A stretch of 64,000 bases of DNA from Sphingobium sp052327305. GTDB taxonomy: Bacteria > Pseudomonadota > Alphaproteobacteria > Sphingomonadales > Sphingomonadaceae. The translations under genes and the position numbers were made by a program. Positions 26,888-34,823 of the stretch are shown one piece after another. Each line of letters begins with the position of its first letter. Position 1 is the first letter of the stretch. The stretch covers positions 310,001 through 374,000 of the forward strand of contig NZ_CP182486.1 of assembly GCF_052327305.1 (NCBI RefSeq). Direction: 5' to 3'. Below the pieces are notes generated by a model. It was not told the DNA's origin, searched no databases, and saw only the letters and a list, made by a program, of their open reading frames with translations.

Positions 26888-28378
26888 CTATTTCTTGAGG
26901 AAATTCTGAAAGCCTGGCGGCAGCTTGGGCATGTCGCCACCCGCCGGAAGTCCGGGCAAGCCGCCCAGTCCGCCGGGACCGGCTCCGCCCGCCCCGCCTG
27001 CACCGCCGCCGCCGAGCAGGCCACCAAGCCCACCCATGCCGCCACCGCCGAACATCTTGGCTAGCCCCTTGAGGCCGCCCATCTTGCGGATCTTCTTCAT
27101 CGCGCCTTCCATCTCCTTGTGCATCTTGAGGAGACGGTTGACGTCCTGCACGTTCAGGCCCGCACCCTTTGCCACGCGGATCTTCCGCTTGGCATTGAGC
27201 AATTCGGGCTTCGCGCGCTCCTTGGGCGTCATCGAGCCGATCAGCGCATCGAGGTGGACCAGCGTCTTATCGTTGACGCCAGCCTCGGTCATCTGGGCCT
27301 GCGCCTTCTTGAGGCCGGGGATCATGCCTGCGAGCATGCCAAGGCCACCCATGCGCTGCATCTGCTGGAGTTGCCCGCGAAGATCATTGAGGTCGAACTT
27401 GCCTGCCGCAAGCCGCTTTGCGAGCTTGTCTGCCTCTTCCTGCTGGATCGTCTCGGCCGCGCGTTCGACGAGGCTGACGACATCGCCCATGCCAAGGATG
27501 CGCTGGGCAACGCGCGCGGGATAGAAGGGCTCGATCGCATCGAGCTTCTCGCCGGTGCCCGCGAACTTGATCGGCTGGCCGGTCACTGCGCGCATGGAAA
27601 GGGCCGCACCACCACGCGCGTCACCATCCATACGCGTGAGCACCACGCCGGTCAGCGGCACCTGCTCCGTGAAGTTCTTGGCGACGTTGACCGCGTCCTG
27701 ACCGGTCAGGCTGTCGACAACCAGCAGGATCTCATTGGGGTTGGCGACATCCGCCACGGCCCGCATCTCATCCATCAGTGCCTGATCGACATGGAGACGA
27801 CCGGCCGTATCGAGCATCAGCACATCGAAGCCCTGCAGCTTCGCCGCCTGCATCGCCCGCTTCGCGATTTCCACGGGCTGCTGGCCCGGGACGATGGGAA
27901 GCGTCGCCACGTCGGTCTGCTGGCCGAGTACCGCAAGCTGCTCCTGCGCGGCGGGGCGATTGACGTCGAGTGACGCCATCAGCACCTTCTTGCGCTCTTT
28001 TTCCTTCAGGCGCTTCGCTAGCTTGGCCGTGGTCGTCGTCTTACCCGAGCCTTGCAGGCCGACCATCATCACGATCGCGGGCGGCGTCACGTCGATCATC
28101 AGATCGGCGGCTTCCGCGCCCAGCGTTTCGGTGAGTACGTCGGAGACGATCTTGACGACCATCTGGCCGGGCGTCACCGAACGCAGCACGTCGCTGCCGA
28201 CCGCACGTTCGGTCGCCTGCTCCACGAACGCGCGCGCTACCGGCAGCGCCACGTCCGCTTCCAGCAATGCCACGCGCACCTCGCGCATCGCCGCGCGCAC
28301 GTCATCCTCGGTCAGCGCGCCGCGGCCGCGAAGCTTCTCGAAGACACCGCCGAGGCGATCACTCAGGGACTCGAACAT
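26888..28378 (-). CDS. ffh: Signal recognition particle protein Ffh (SRP54)
   Basis: This 496-residue GTPase binds 4.5S RNA and the signal sequences of nascent inner-membrane proteins and docks with FtsY. The N domain (residues 1-100) is followed by the G domain: P-loop GLQGSGKT (107-114), DVNRPAAQEQL, LDTAGRLHVD and TRMDGDARGG. The M domain from about residue 300 is Met-rich (LQQMQRMGGLGMLAGMIPGL). The C-terminal tail is almost pure Gly with Leu/Met (about residues 438-475), ending GFQNFLKK. It heads the ribosomal operon; GGAG lies five bases before ATG 28378. Confidence 0.97.
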   Translation of the reverse strand: MFESLSDRLGGVFEKLRGRGALTEDDVRAAMREVRVALLEADVALPVARAFVEQATERAVGSDVLRSVTPGQMVVKIVSDVLTETLGAEAADLMIDVTPPAIVMMVGLQGSGKTTTTAKLAKRLKEKERKKVLMASLDVNRPAAQEQLAVLGQQTDVATLPIVPGQQPVEIAKRAMQAAKLQGFDVLMLDTAGRLHVDQALMDEMRAVADVANPNEILLVVDSLTGQDAVNVAKNFTEQVPLTGVVLTRMDGDARGGAALSMRAVTGQPIKFAGTGEKLDAIEPFYPARVAQRILGMGDVVSLVERAAETIQQEEADKLAKRLAAGKFDLNDLRGQLQQMQRMGGLGMLAGMIPGLKKAQAQMTEAGVNDKTLVHLDALIGSMTPKERAKPELLNAKRKIRVAKGAGLNVQDVNRLLKMHKEMEGAMKKIRKMGGLKGLAKMFGGGGMGGLGGLLGGGGAGGAGGAGPGGLGGLPGLPAGGDMPKLPPGFQNFLKK

Positions 28379-28417
28379 TCAAACTCCATTCACGGCCTAT
28401 GTTGAAACGCAAAAGAC

Positions 28418-28441
28418 GCCGGCGGGCGAAAACTCGCCGGC
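28418..28441 (-). promoter_or_regulatory. Leader hairpin upstream of ffh, possible attenuator
   Basis: On the minus strand GCCGGCG and CGCCGGC can pair across a 10-base spacer; within the same segment GGCGA/TCGCC can form an alternative hairpin with a GTTT loop. TCTTTTGCGTTT follows, giving a weak T-rich tail, and the ffh start codon is about 40 bases on. Whether it acts as attenuator or only leader structure cannot be told. Confidence 0.4.
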
Positions 28442-28622
28442 CAGCGTTGTTCCGAGGACAGAAATGTCCATAGGATTCTTGGTTTCAACCCCCAAAGGGA
28501 GCCGATTTCGCGCCGCGCCTAACCGAAAATGCCGCTCCGTGCAAGGTCGCATTGGCTCAGTAACAGGTCATGGCGATACGGATATGGCCGCTGAGATGGA
28601 CTTCACCCGATCGCGCACCTAA

Positions 28623-29450
28623 ATGCGCGTCATGATCCGCGCTTTCTCAAAGATGCAGGGCTTGGGCAACGACTTCGTGGTGATCGACACCCGCGAGGCG
28701 CCGCTAACTATGACTGCGCCGCTCGCCCGTGCGCTGGCCGATCGCAAAACCGGTGTCGGCTGCGATCAGGTCATTCTGATCGGTAACTCCACTCAGGCGA
28801 ATGTCTCCATGCGCATCTTCAATGCGGATGGAAGTGAAGTGGAGGCCTGTGGCAACGCCACGCGTTGTGTCCCGCTGTTCGTCGGGCGAGACGTCACGGT
28901 GGAGACGCAGGCCGGCATCCTCAGCGCCCGCATGGGGGGCACTGACGCCGATCTCTCCGTCAGCGTGGACATGGGCGTGCCGCGCTTCGAGTGGGAGGCG
29001 ATCCCCCTCGCCTATGCAATGGACACGCTCATGATGCCCGCGAGCTGGGAGAATCTGCCCCCACCCGCAGCAGTGAACGTCGGCAACCCTCATGTCATCT
29101 TCTTCGTGGACGATCTCGCCGCGTTTCCGCTCGACCGGCTTGGTCCGATCATCGAGACAGATCCGCTCTTCCCGGCACGCGTCAACGTCAATTTCGCTCA
29201 AGTCACTGGTCCGGCATCCCTCCGTCTCATTGTATGGGAGCGCGGCGCTGGCTTCACCCGCGCCTGCGGCACCGGCGCCTGCGCGACCGCAGTCGCCGCC
29301 CTTCGCCGCAAGTTGGCCTCCTCGCCGGTTACTGTGTCGCTCCCCGGCGGCGATCTCGTCATCGACTGGACTCCGGGAGGCACCATCCAGATGACTGGCC
29401 CCGCCGCCCATGTGTTTGATGGAACGATCGATCTGGACGCATTGGTTTGA
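28623..29450 (+). CDS. dapF: Diaminopimelate epimerase
   Basis: The product has 275 residues. DapF converts LL- to meso-diaminopimelate for peptidoglycan and lysine synthesis without a cofactor, using two Cys residues as acid and base. Both are present: C76 in EACGNATRC and C215 in ACGTGAC. FSKMQGLGNDFVVID at the N-terminus and GNPHVIFFV are also family signatures. ATG 28623 has no obvious ribosome site; ATG 28632 is a possible alternative. It is the first gene of a plus-strand run in which mtaB overlaps its stop by four bases (TTGA). Confidence 0.97.
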   Translation: MRVMIRAFSKMQGLGNDFVVIDTREAPLTMTAPLARALADRKTGVGCDQVILIGNSTQANVSMRIFNADGSEVEACGNATRCVPLFVGRDVTVETQAGILSARMGGTDADLSVSVDMGVPRFEWEAIPLAYAMDTLMMPASWENLPPPAAVNVGNPHVIFFVDDLAAFPLDRLGPIIETDPLFPARVNVNFAQVTGPASLRLIVWERGAGFTRACGTGACATAVAALRRKLASSPVTVSLPGGDLVIDWTPGGTIQMTGPAAHVFDGTIDLDALV

Positions 29451-30694
29451 GCGGACCGGAGCTCATTACCCTCGGCTGCCGGCTCAACATCGCGGAGAGC
29501 GAAGCGATGCACCAGCAGCTTGGCGAGGCAGATGATCTCGTCATCGTGAACAGCTGCGCAGTGACGGCGGAAGCCGTCCGCCAGACCCGGCAGGCCATCC
29601 GGCGTGCTGCCCGCCGCCGCCCGGATGCGCGCATCGTGGTGACCGGCTGCGCTGCCCAGACCGATCCCGCCATGTTTGCAGCCATGCCCGAGGTCAGTCA
29701 GGTGATCGGCAATGATCGCAAGGATACGATCCGCACGACGCTGGACGCAGGCGCTAAAGTAGCCGTCGCCGACATAATGACAGTGCGTGAAACCGCGCCG
29801 CACCTCGTTGCCGCCTTCGCCGACCGGGTGCGTGGCTTCGTTGCTGTCCAGAATGGTTGCGATCACCGCTGCACCTTCTGCGTCATTCCCTACGGACGCG
29901 GCCCCAGCCGGTCGGTTCCGGCCGGCGCCGTTGTCGATCAGGTGAAAGCGCTGGTCGATCAGGGTGTGCAGGAAGTGGTGCTCACCGGAGTGGATGTGAC
30001 GAGTTATGGGCCGGATCTCCCCGGTGCGCCGTCGCTCGGTTCGCTCGTCGCACGCATCCTTGCCAGTGTCCCCGAGCTCCCCCGCCTGCGCCTTTCGTCA
30101 CTGGACGGCGCCGAGCTGGACGACCGGCTGTTGGGGCTGATTACGGACGAGCCGCGCTTCATGCCGCATATCCACCTCTCCCTTCAGGCCGGCAGCGACA
30201 TGATCCTCAAGCGCATGAAGCGACGACATACGCGCGCCCAGGCTGTCGATCTGGCCGGGCGTCTCCGTGCCGCACGAACCGATATCGCAATCGGGGCGGA
30301 TATTATCGCGGGCTTTCCTACCGAGACCGAGGCGCAATTTCAGGAGAGCATCGATATCGTGGCGGAGTGCGGCGTAGTGCACGGGCATGTCTTTCCCTAT
30401 TCGCCCCGCGCCGCCACCCCGGCCGCACGTATGCCGCAGGTTGATCAGGCCGAGATAAAGTCCCGCGCTGCCCGGCTTCGTGCTGCTTGCGCTAATGAGC
30501 GGTCGCGCTGGCTTGGCGGATTGGTCGGCTCGATGCAGCATGTGCTTGTGGAGACGAGCGGCCTTGCCGGCCATGGCGCCAGCTTTGCTCCGGTCCGCTT
30601 TCAGAGGCACCACGACGCCGGACAGATCATCGCGGCACGCATCACCGGACTTGAGGATGGCGCGCTTCTCGCGCATGGGGCGGAACATGGCTGA
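29447..30694 (+). CDS. mtaB: tRNA (N6-L-threonylcarbamoyladenosine(37)-C2)-methylthiotransferase MtaB
   Basis: This 415-residue radical-SAM enzyme adds a methylthio group to t6A37 in ANN-decoding tRNAs. The N-terminal UPF0004 domain supplies three Cys for one Fe-S cluster (C11 in LGCRLN, C37 in NSCAVTAEA, C68 in TGCAAQ). The radical-SAM motif is CDHRCTFC (C138, C142, C145), followed by VIPYGRGPSRS. The LGCRLN and NSCAVT wording fits MtaB rather than MiaB or RimO. A C-terminal TRAM-like domain appears short. Start is TTG at 29447, overlapping the dapF stop. The window also carries the end of tsaE, which acts earlier in making t6A. Confidence 0.93.
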   Translation: MSGPELITLGCRLNIAESEAMHQQLGEADDLVIVNSCAVTAEAVRQTRQAIRRAARRRPDARIVVTGCAAQTDPAMFAAMPEVSQVIGNDRKDTIRTTLDAGAKVAVADIMTVRETAPHLVAAFADRVRGFVAVQNGCDHRCTFCVIPYGRGPSRSVPAGAVVDQVKALVDQGVQEVVLTGVDVTSYGPDLPGAPSLGSLVARILASVPELPRLRLSSLDGAELDDRLLGLITDEPRFMPHIHLSLQAGSDMILKRMKRRHTRAQAVDLAGRLRAARTDIAIGADIIAGFPTETEAQFQESIDIVAECGVVHGHVFPYSPRAATPAARMPQVDQAEIKSRAARLRAACANERSRWLGGLVGSMQHVLVETSGLAGHGASFAPVRFQRHHDAGQIIAARITGLEDGALLAHGAEHG

Positions 30695-31619
30695 AACGAG
30701 CTGGCGCGATAAACTTTTTGGCGGGTTCCGCCGCACGTCCGAGCGGCTGGGCGAGAACCTTGCCGGCCTTGTAACGAAGGCGGCGCTTGACGAGCAGACG
30801 CTCGACGAGATCGAGGACGCGTTGCTCGTCACCGATCTCGGGCCGCCCATGGCCGCCCGCATTCGCAATCGTCTCGCGGAAGGGCGCTATAACCGCACCC
30901 TGACCGAGGAGTATCTGCGCGAGATTATCGCGGAGGAAATCGAGAAGGTGCTGATTCCGGTGGCGAAGCCGCTGGAAATCGAGGCGTTCCCCCGGCCGCA
31001 GGTGATCCTCGTGATCGGCGTCAACGGCTCAGGAAAGACCACCACAATCGCCAAGATCGCTCATCTCTTCATGGAGCAGGACTATTCGGTGATGCTGGCC
31101 GCTGGCGATACGTTCCGCGCCGCGGCCATCGGCCAGCTGAAGGTCTGGGCGGATCGGATCGGCGTACCCATCGTCTCCGGGCCGGAAGGTGGTGATGCTG
31201 CAGGCATCGTTTTCGACGCCGTGAAGCAGGCAACGGACTCAGGAACGGACGTGCTGATCGTCGATACGGCCGGGCGCCTGCAGAACAAGCGCGAACTGAT
31301 GGACGAGCTCGCCAAGATCCGCCGCGTGCTGGGTCGTCTCAACCCCGCCGCGCCCCATGACGTCGTGCTCGTTCTGGATGCCACCACCGGACAGAATGCG
31401 CTGAGCCAGATCGAGATTTTCAAGGATGTTGCTGGTGTCACTGGTCTCGTCATGACCAAGCTGGACGGCACGGCGCGGGGCGGCGTGCTCGTTGCGGCGG
31501 CTGAGAAGTTCGGCCTGCCCATTCACGCGATCGGCGTTGGCGAGACAATCGACGACCTGCGCCCCTTCGATCCTGCGGAGCTCGCGCGCGCCATTGCCGG
31601 AGCCGCTTATGCCCGCTGA
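30687..31619 (+). CDS. ftsY: Signal recognition particle receptor FtsY
   Basis: The product has 310 residues from ATG 30687 (MAETSWRDKLFGGF). The frame is open further upstream, but that part overlaps mtaB and is not FtsY-like. The acidic A domain of E. coli FtsY is essentially absent, as in many alphaproteobacteria; a short amphipathic N-terminus could bind membrane lipids. The NG core shows P-loop GVNGSGKT (residues 111-118), AAGDTFRAAAIGQL, IVDTAGRLQNK and TKLDGTARGG. FtsY receives Ffh-ribosome complexes at the membrane; ffh lies 2.3 kb away on the other strand. It overlaps mtaB by 8 bases and yciB by 11. Confidence 0.97.
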   Translation: MAETSWRDKLFGGFRRTSERLGENLAGLVTKAALDEQTLDEIEDALLVTDLGPPMAARIRNRLAEGRYNRTLTEEYLREIIAEEIEKVLIPVAKPLEIEAFPRPQVILVIGVNGSGKTTTIAKIAHLFMEQDYSVMLAAGDTFRAAAIGQLKVWADRIGVPIVSGPEGGDAAGIVFDAVKQATDSGTDVLIVDTAGRLQNKRELMDELAKIRRVLGRLNPAAPHDVVLVLDATTGQNALSQIEIFKDVAGVTGLVMTKLDGTARGGVLVAAAEKFGLPIHAIGVGETIDDLRPFDPAELARAIAGAAYAR

Positions 31620-32253
31620 TCTCAATACACCCGAGCCGCCCGCAACCGTGGATGGCGCGCCCATCGCTCCCCCCGCGGGATCGGCCGGTAAGGGCGAAGG
31701 CTGGTTCCCCATGGCGCTCGATTTCGGGCCGCTGCTCGTCTTCTTTCTCGCCACCAAGTTCATTGGCATCTTCGCGGGCACCGGCGCCTTCATGGTCGCC
31801 ATCGCGGTCGCCGTGCTCGTCAGCAAGGTGAAGCTCGGCAAGGTTTCACCCATGCTCTGGCTCTCGGCGATCCTGGTCTTCTTCTTCGGGTCGCTGACCC
31901 TCTATTTTCATGACGAGCGCTTCATTCAGATCAAGCCGACGCTCATTTACACCTTCTTCGCGCTGATGCTGCTTGTCGGCTGGGCACGCGGCCGGCCGTT
32001 GCTCAAATATCTTCTTCAGGCCGCCTACCAGGGCCTTTCGGAGACCGGCTGGCTCAAGCTCTCGCGCAACTGGGGTTTATATTTCGCCGCGCTTGCCGTG
32101 GTAAACGAAGTGACGCGGGCGACGATGAGCTATGACGCCTGGCTCACTCTCAAGGTATGGGGCGTAACGCTTGCCTCCCTTGTCTTCGCTTTGGCGAATG
32201 TGCCGATGCTTATGCGCCATGGCCTTGCGCTGGACGGAACGCGCAGCAACTGA
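31609..32253 (+). CDS. yciB: Inner membrane-spanning protein YciB / septation protein A (IspZ)
   Basis: The product has 214 residues from ATG 31609; the longer open frame overlaps ftsY and is rejected. Several hydrophobic helices are visible, with family landmarks FGPLLVFFLATKFIGIFAGT, FGSLTLYFHDERFIQIKPTL and NWGLYFAALAVVNEVTR. YciB proteins are inner-membrane proteins linked to cell-envelope synthesis, division and intracellular septation; the biochemical activity is not established. The first 35 residues are a Pro/Ala-rich cytoplasmic tail. It overlaps ftsY by 11 bases, so the dapF-mtaB-ftsY-yciB run looks like one transcript. Confidence 0.92.
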   Translation: MPADLNTPEPPATVDGAPIAPPAGSAGKGEGWFPMALDFGPLLVFFLATKFIGIFAGTGAFMVAIAVAVLVSKVKLGKVSPMLWLSAILVFFFGSLTLYFHDERFIQIKPTLIYTFFALMLLVGWARGRPLLKYLLQAAYQGLSETGWLKLSRNWGLYFAALAVVNEVTRATMSYDAWLTLKVWGVTLASLVFALANVPMLMRHGLALDGTRSN

Positions 32254-32356
32254 CTCGCACGAGCCCGGTTGGAGGCCAATCGGCCTATTGTCACAATCAT
32301 GCAGCTTTTGTCGGCCGCTTGCGTTCTGGAATGAACGTCAGCGGAGAGCGATACTC

Positions 32357-33097
32357 ATGTCCAGTCGACCCTTGCCAGACCGCCGGGATTTTGTAACGGG
32401 CAAGACGCCAGTTCAATCGCTGGCGCAAAACGTCATGGAGCGGATGCCCTCCCCCAGCCTGTTCTTCTTCCGGCAGTTCCTAAAGTCGCCCGGCATGGTC
32501 GGGTCGATCGTTCCGACTGCGCGCGCGACAATCGACCGGTTGCTGGATCCGGTGGACTGGAGCGCCACGCGCTGTGTCGTGGAATACGGGCCCGGCACCG
32601 GCGTGTTCACGCGCGCAATCCTCGAGCGTTTGCCCCGCACCGCCCGGCTCGTGGCAATCGACACGAGCGCCGATTTCGTCGCGCATCTTCGTACATCGAT
32701 CGATGATTCCCGTCTGCTCTGCGTCAACGGGTCAGCTGCCGACGTGGAATCCATTCTGGCTGATCATGGGCTGGGCAAGGCGGACTATATCGTCTCTGGC
32801 CTCCCATTCTCCACTCTGCCCAAGGGGCTGGACAAGGCCATCATGGCTGCGACGGCGCGGGCGATCCGCCCTGGCGGCCAGTTCCTCGTCTATCAATATT
32901 CCGAATATGTGCTGCCGCTTCTCCGCGCGGAATTCTCTCACGTGGTGTCGCGCTGGTCATGGCTGTGCGTTCCGCCCGCGCGCCTCTTCTGGGCGCACAA
33001 GGCCTCAGCGCCGGGTTTCTCTGCGGAAGTTGAGCCTGCGGGTGACCGTGTAGTCCAGAACCCCGACGATCTGATAGGCAAACCACCAGCGCAGTGA
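32357..33097 (+). CDS. Class I SAM-dependent methyltransferase, probable phospholipid N-methyltransferase (PmtA-like)
   Basis: The product has 246 residues from ATG 32357 with GGAGAG upstream. The Rossmann methyltransferase core is clear: VVEYGPGTGVFTRAILERLP (motif I), LVAIDTSADFVAHL (motif II acidic residue), ADYIVSGLPFSTLP and RPGGQFLVYQYS. The upstream FFRQFLKSPGMVGSIVPTAR and SGLPFSTLP segments resemble alphaproteobacterial PmtA and related KsgA-like lipid methyltransferases, which methylate phosphatidylethanolamine at the membrane surface. I am confident of the fold and less so of the substrate. Its last 93 bases overlap the 3' end of the opposite-strand PLD gene. Confidence 0.8.
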   Translation: MSSRPLPDRRDFVTGKTPVQSLAQNVMERMPSPSLFFFRQFLKSPGMVGSIVPTARATIDRLLDPVDWSATRCVVEYGPGTGVFTRAILERLPRTARLVAIDTSADFVAHLRTSIDDSRLLCVNGSAADVESILADHGLGKADYIVSGLPFSTLPKGLDKAIMAATARAIRPGGQFLVYQYSEYVLPLLRAEFSHVVSRWSWLCVPPARLFWAHKASAPGFSAEVEPAGDRVVQNPDDLIGKPPAQ

Positions 33098-34189
33098 CGC
33101 AAGCGGGCCGCGCATAGCGCGGAATCTGGCCTCATCGATAGCGCGGCTCTGCGCGGTCATTGTCGCAATGAGTTGACGGCAATCCTCCGCGAATCTCGCG
33201 TCCCTCACACGCAGCATGACTTCCAGGTTGAGGAAGAGGCTTCGCTTGTCGAAATTGGCGGAGCCCAGATACACGATGTCGTCGATCACATAGAGCTTCA
33301 TGTGCAGCCGAACGGGCTGAAACTCGAAGATCTCGACACCGGAGCGGAGCATCCGAGCATAGAGATGGCGCGCCGCGCTGATCGTCATCCGGTTATCGGA
33401 TTTCGCCGCGAGCACGAGCCACGCTTTCCCGCGCCGCGCGATGTGCCGCAGCCGGCGGATCATCCCTAGGCCAGGAGAGAAATAAGCCGCGACCATGTCT
33501 ACACGACTGGCTTTCTCCAGGTCGACCTTCAGTCGGCGCGCCCAGCCATTAAGGTGCCGCGTCGGCCCCCCCATCAGCCACATCGCGCCTGACTCCGGCG
33601 GTTGCCATCGCCGCACAAGCGCGCGCAACTGACGGAATGTTTGTCGGGTACCCAGCGTCCAAGCGGCCATTCCGTCGTACCAGTGCTGAAGATCTGCGGC
33701 GAGCGGACCCCGGACAAGCACGCCCAAATCGCTCCAACCCTGCGCATCGTCAGGGAAAATGAAATAACCATGCTCGCAATTGAAGCCGCCGACCATCGCG
33801 CGCTTGCCGTCCACGATCGCCATCTTCTGATGATTACGAATGAGGTAGCGTGTGCTGCGCTTGGCGCCGAACCAGCCAAAACGCGCCCCTGCGTCGATCA
33901 GCGGCTCAAAGAAAGTGGACGGTGTCGTCGCGGAACCAAATGCATCGACGATTAGCGTCACGTGCACCTGGCGATTGCAGGCGTCGATCAGCGCGTCCCG
34001 AACCTGGCGGCCAGAGAGGTCATCCGTGAAGATATAATAGAAGAGCGAGACGCGCTGTTTGGCGCCCTCGATCATCTCGATGAGCAGCTGCAACCGTTCC
34101 CGGCCTCCGGGCAAAAGTGTCAGCCGATTGCCGTCAACGGTCGTCTCGGGCCGCTCCATATCCTCGGGGAAGTGTTCCAGCGTCGCCAT
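33005..34189 (-). CDS. Phospholipase D-like protein, probable cardiolipin synthase
   Basis: This 394-residue protein has two HKD motifs, HQKMAIVD (H120, K122, D127) and HMKLYVID (H296, K298, D303), each followed by the Gly/Ser-Asn element (GGFNCEH; GSANFDKRS). That is the arrangement of bacterial cardiolipin synthases (ClsA/ClsB type), which join two phosphatidylglycerols or use phosphatidylethanolamine. No N-terminal membrane helices precede the first domain, so it is closer to the ClsB-like, shorter class. The gene is convergent with, and overlaps, the putative phospholipid methyltransferase gene, suggesting a small membrane-lipid neighbourhood. Confidence 0.87.
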   Translation of the reverse strand: MATLEHFPEDMERPETTVDGNRLTLLPGGRERLQLLIEMIEGAKQRVSLFYYIFTDDLSGRQVRDALIDACNRQVHVTLIVDAFGSATTPSTFFEPLIDAGARFGWFGAKRSTRYLIRNHQKMAIVDGKRAMVGGFNCEHGYFIFPDDAQGWSDLGVLVRGPLAADLQHWYDGMAAWTLGTRQTFRQLRALVRRWQPPESGAMWLMGGPTRHLNGWARRLKVDLEKASRVDMVAAYFSPGLGMIRRLRHIARRGKAWLVLAAKSDNRMTISAARHLYARMLRSGVEIFEFQPVRLHMKLYVIDDIVYLGSANFDKRSLFLNLEVMLRVRDARFAEDCRQLIATMTAQSRAIDEARFRAMRGPLASLRWWFAYQIVGVLDYTVTRRLNFRRETRR

Positions 34190-34326
34190 GAAAGGCGACC
34201 ATGGGCCAAAGCGCGAGACAAGCCAACAGAGCCGCGCTTCACACTTGAGATATTTGACTTCATGCCTATCAAATGCTAGCGCCCGGCCTTTCCCGGATAC
34301 CGTTATTTCCGCATGAGGAGCCTTCT

Positions 34327-34671
34327 ATGGCGCGCGTTACTGTCGAGGATTGCATCGACAAGGTTACTAATCGCTTCGATCTCGTCCTGCTTGCCGCTCA
34401 GCGCGCCCGCACCATCTCGGGTGGCGCGGAGCTGACGATCGATCGCGATCGTGACAAAAATCCGGTCGTTGCGCTACGCGAGATCGCGGAAGAAACAATT
34501 CTTCCGGACGATCTGCAGGCAGATCTCATCAGCTCGATGCAGAAGCTGCAGATCGACGATGATGATACGCCGGACGAGATCGGCTCACTGTCCCGCTCGG
34601 CAGAGGCGCTGCGCCTGACGGCGGCGACCCCGCCGCGTAACCACAATCTGGGTGCCGACTACGACGGCTAA
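34327..34671 (+). CDS. rpoZ: DNA-directed RNA polymerase subunit omega
   Basis: The product has 114 residues from ATG 34327 with GAGGAG upstream. The omega core MARVTVEDCIDKVTNRFDLV, then LLAAQRARTISGG, is canonical; NPVVALREIAE completes the fold that latches the beta-prime C-terminus. The protein is longer than E. coli omega (91) through an acidic region (IDDDDTPDE) and a polar tail. In many proteobacteria omega also forms one (p)ppGpp binding site with beta-prime. It is a single gene with a strong terminator. Confidence 0.96.
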   Translation: MARVTVEDCIDKVTNRFDLVLLAAQRARTISGGAELTIDRDRDKNPVVALREIAEETILPDDLQADLISSMQKLQIDDDDTPDEIGSLSRSAEALRLTAATPPRNHNLGADYDG

Positions 34672-34702
34672 CCGGTAACGCGGTTCTCAATCGAAAAGGA
34701 GG

Positions 34703-34735
34703 CCCGGTCATCGTCTGATGGCCGGGTTTTTCTTT
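34703..34735 (+). terminator. Intrinsic terminator of rpoZ
   Basis: CCCGGTCAT (34703-34711) pairs with ATGGCCGGG (34718-34726) over nine positions with one G-U and a six-base loop, followed by TTTTTCTTT. It starts 32 bases after the rpoZ stop. Confidence 0.93.
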
Positions 34736-34762
34736 GCCCGCCGCGCTCATCAGCAGCACAAA

Positions 34763-34797
34763 TGAAAACCGGCCCGACCCGCAAGGGGCCGGACCGG
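34763..34797 (-). terminator. Intrinsic terminator of ftsH
   Basis: On the minus strand CCGGTCCGGCCC and GGGTCGGGCCGG pair over twelve positions (two G-U) around a short loop, followed by TTTTC. It lies 26 bases after the ftsH stop and faces the rpoZ terminator. Confidence 0.92.
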
Positions 34798-34823
34798 CAA
34801 TTTCAATATCGTGAGGAGGGTCC

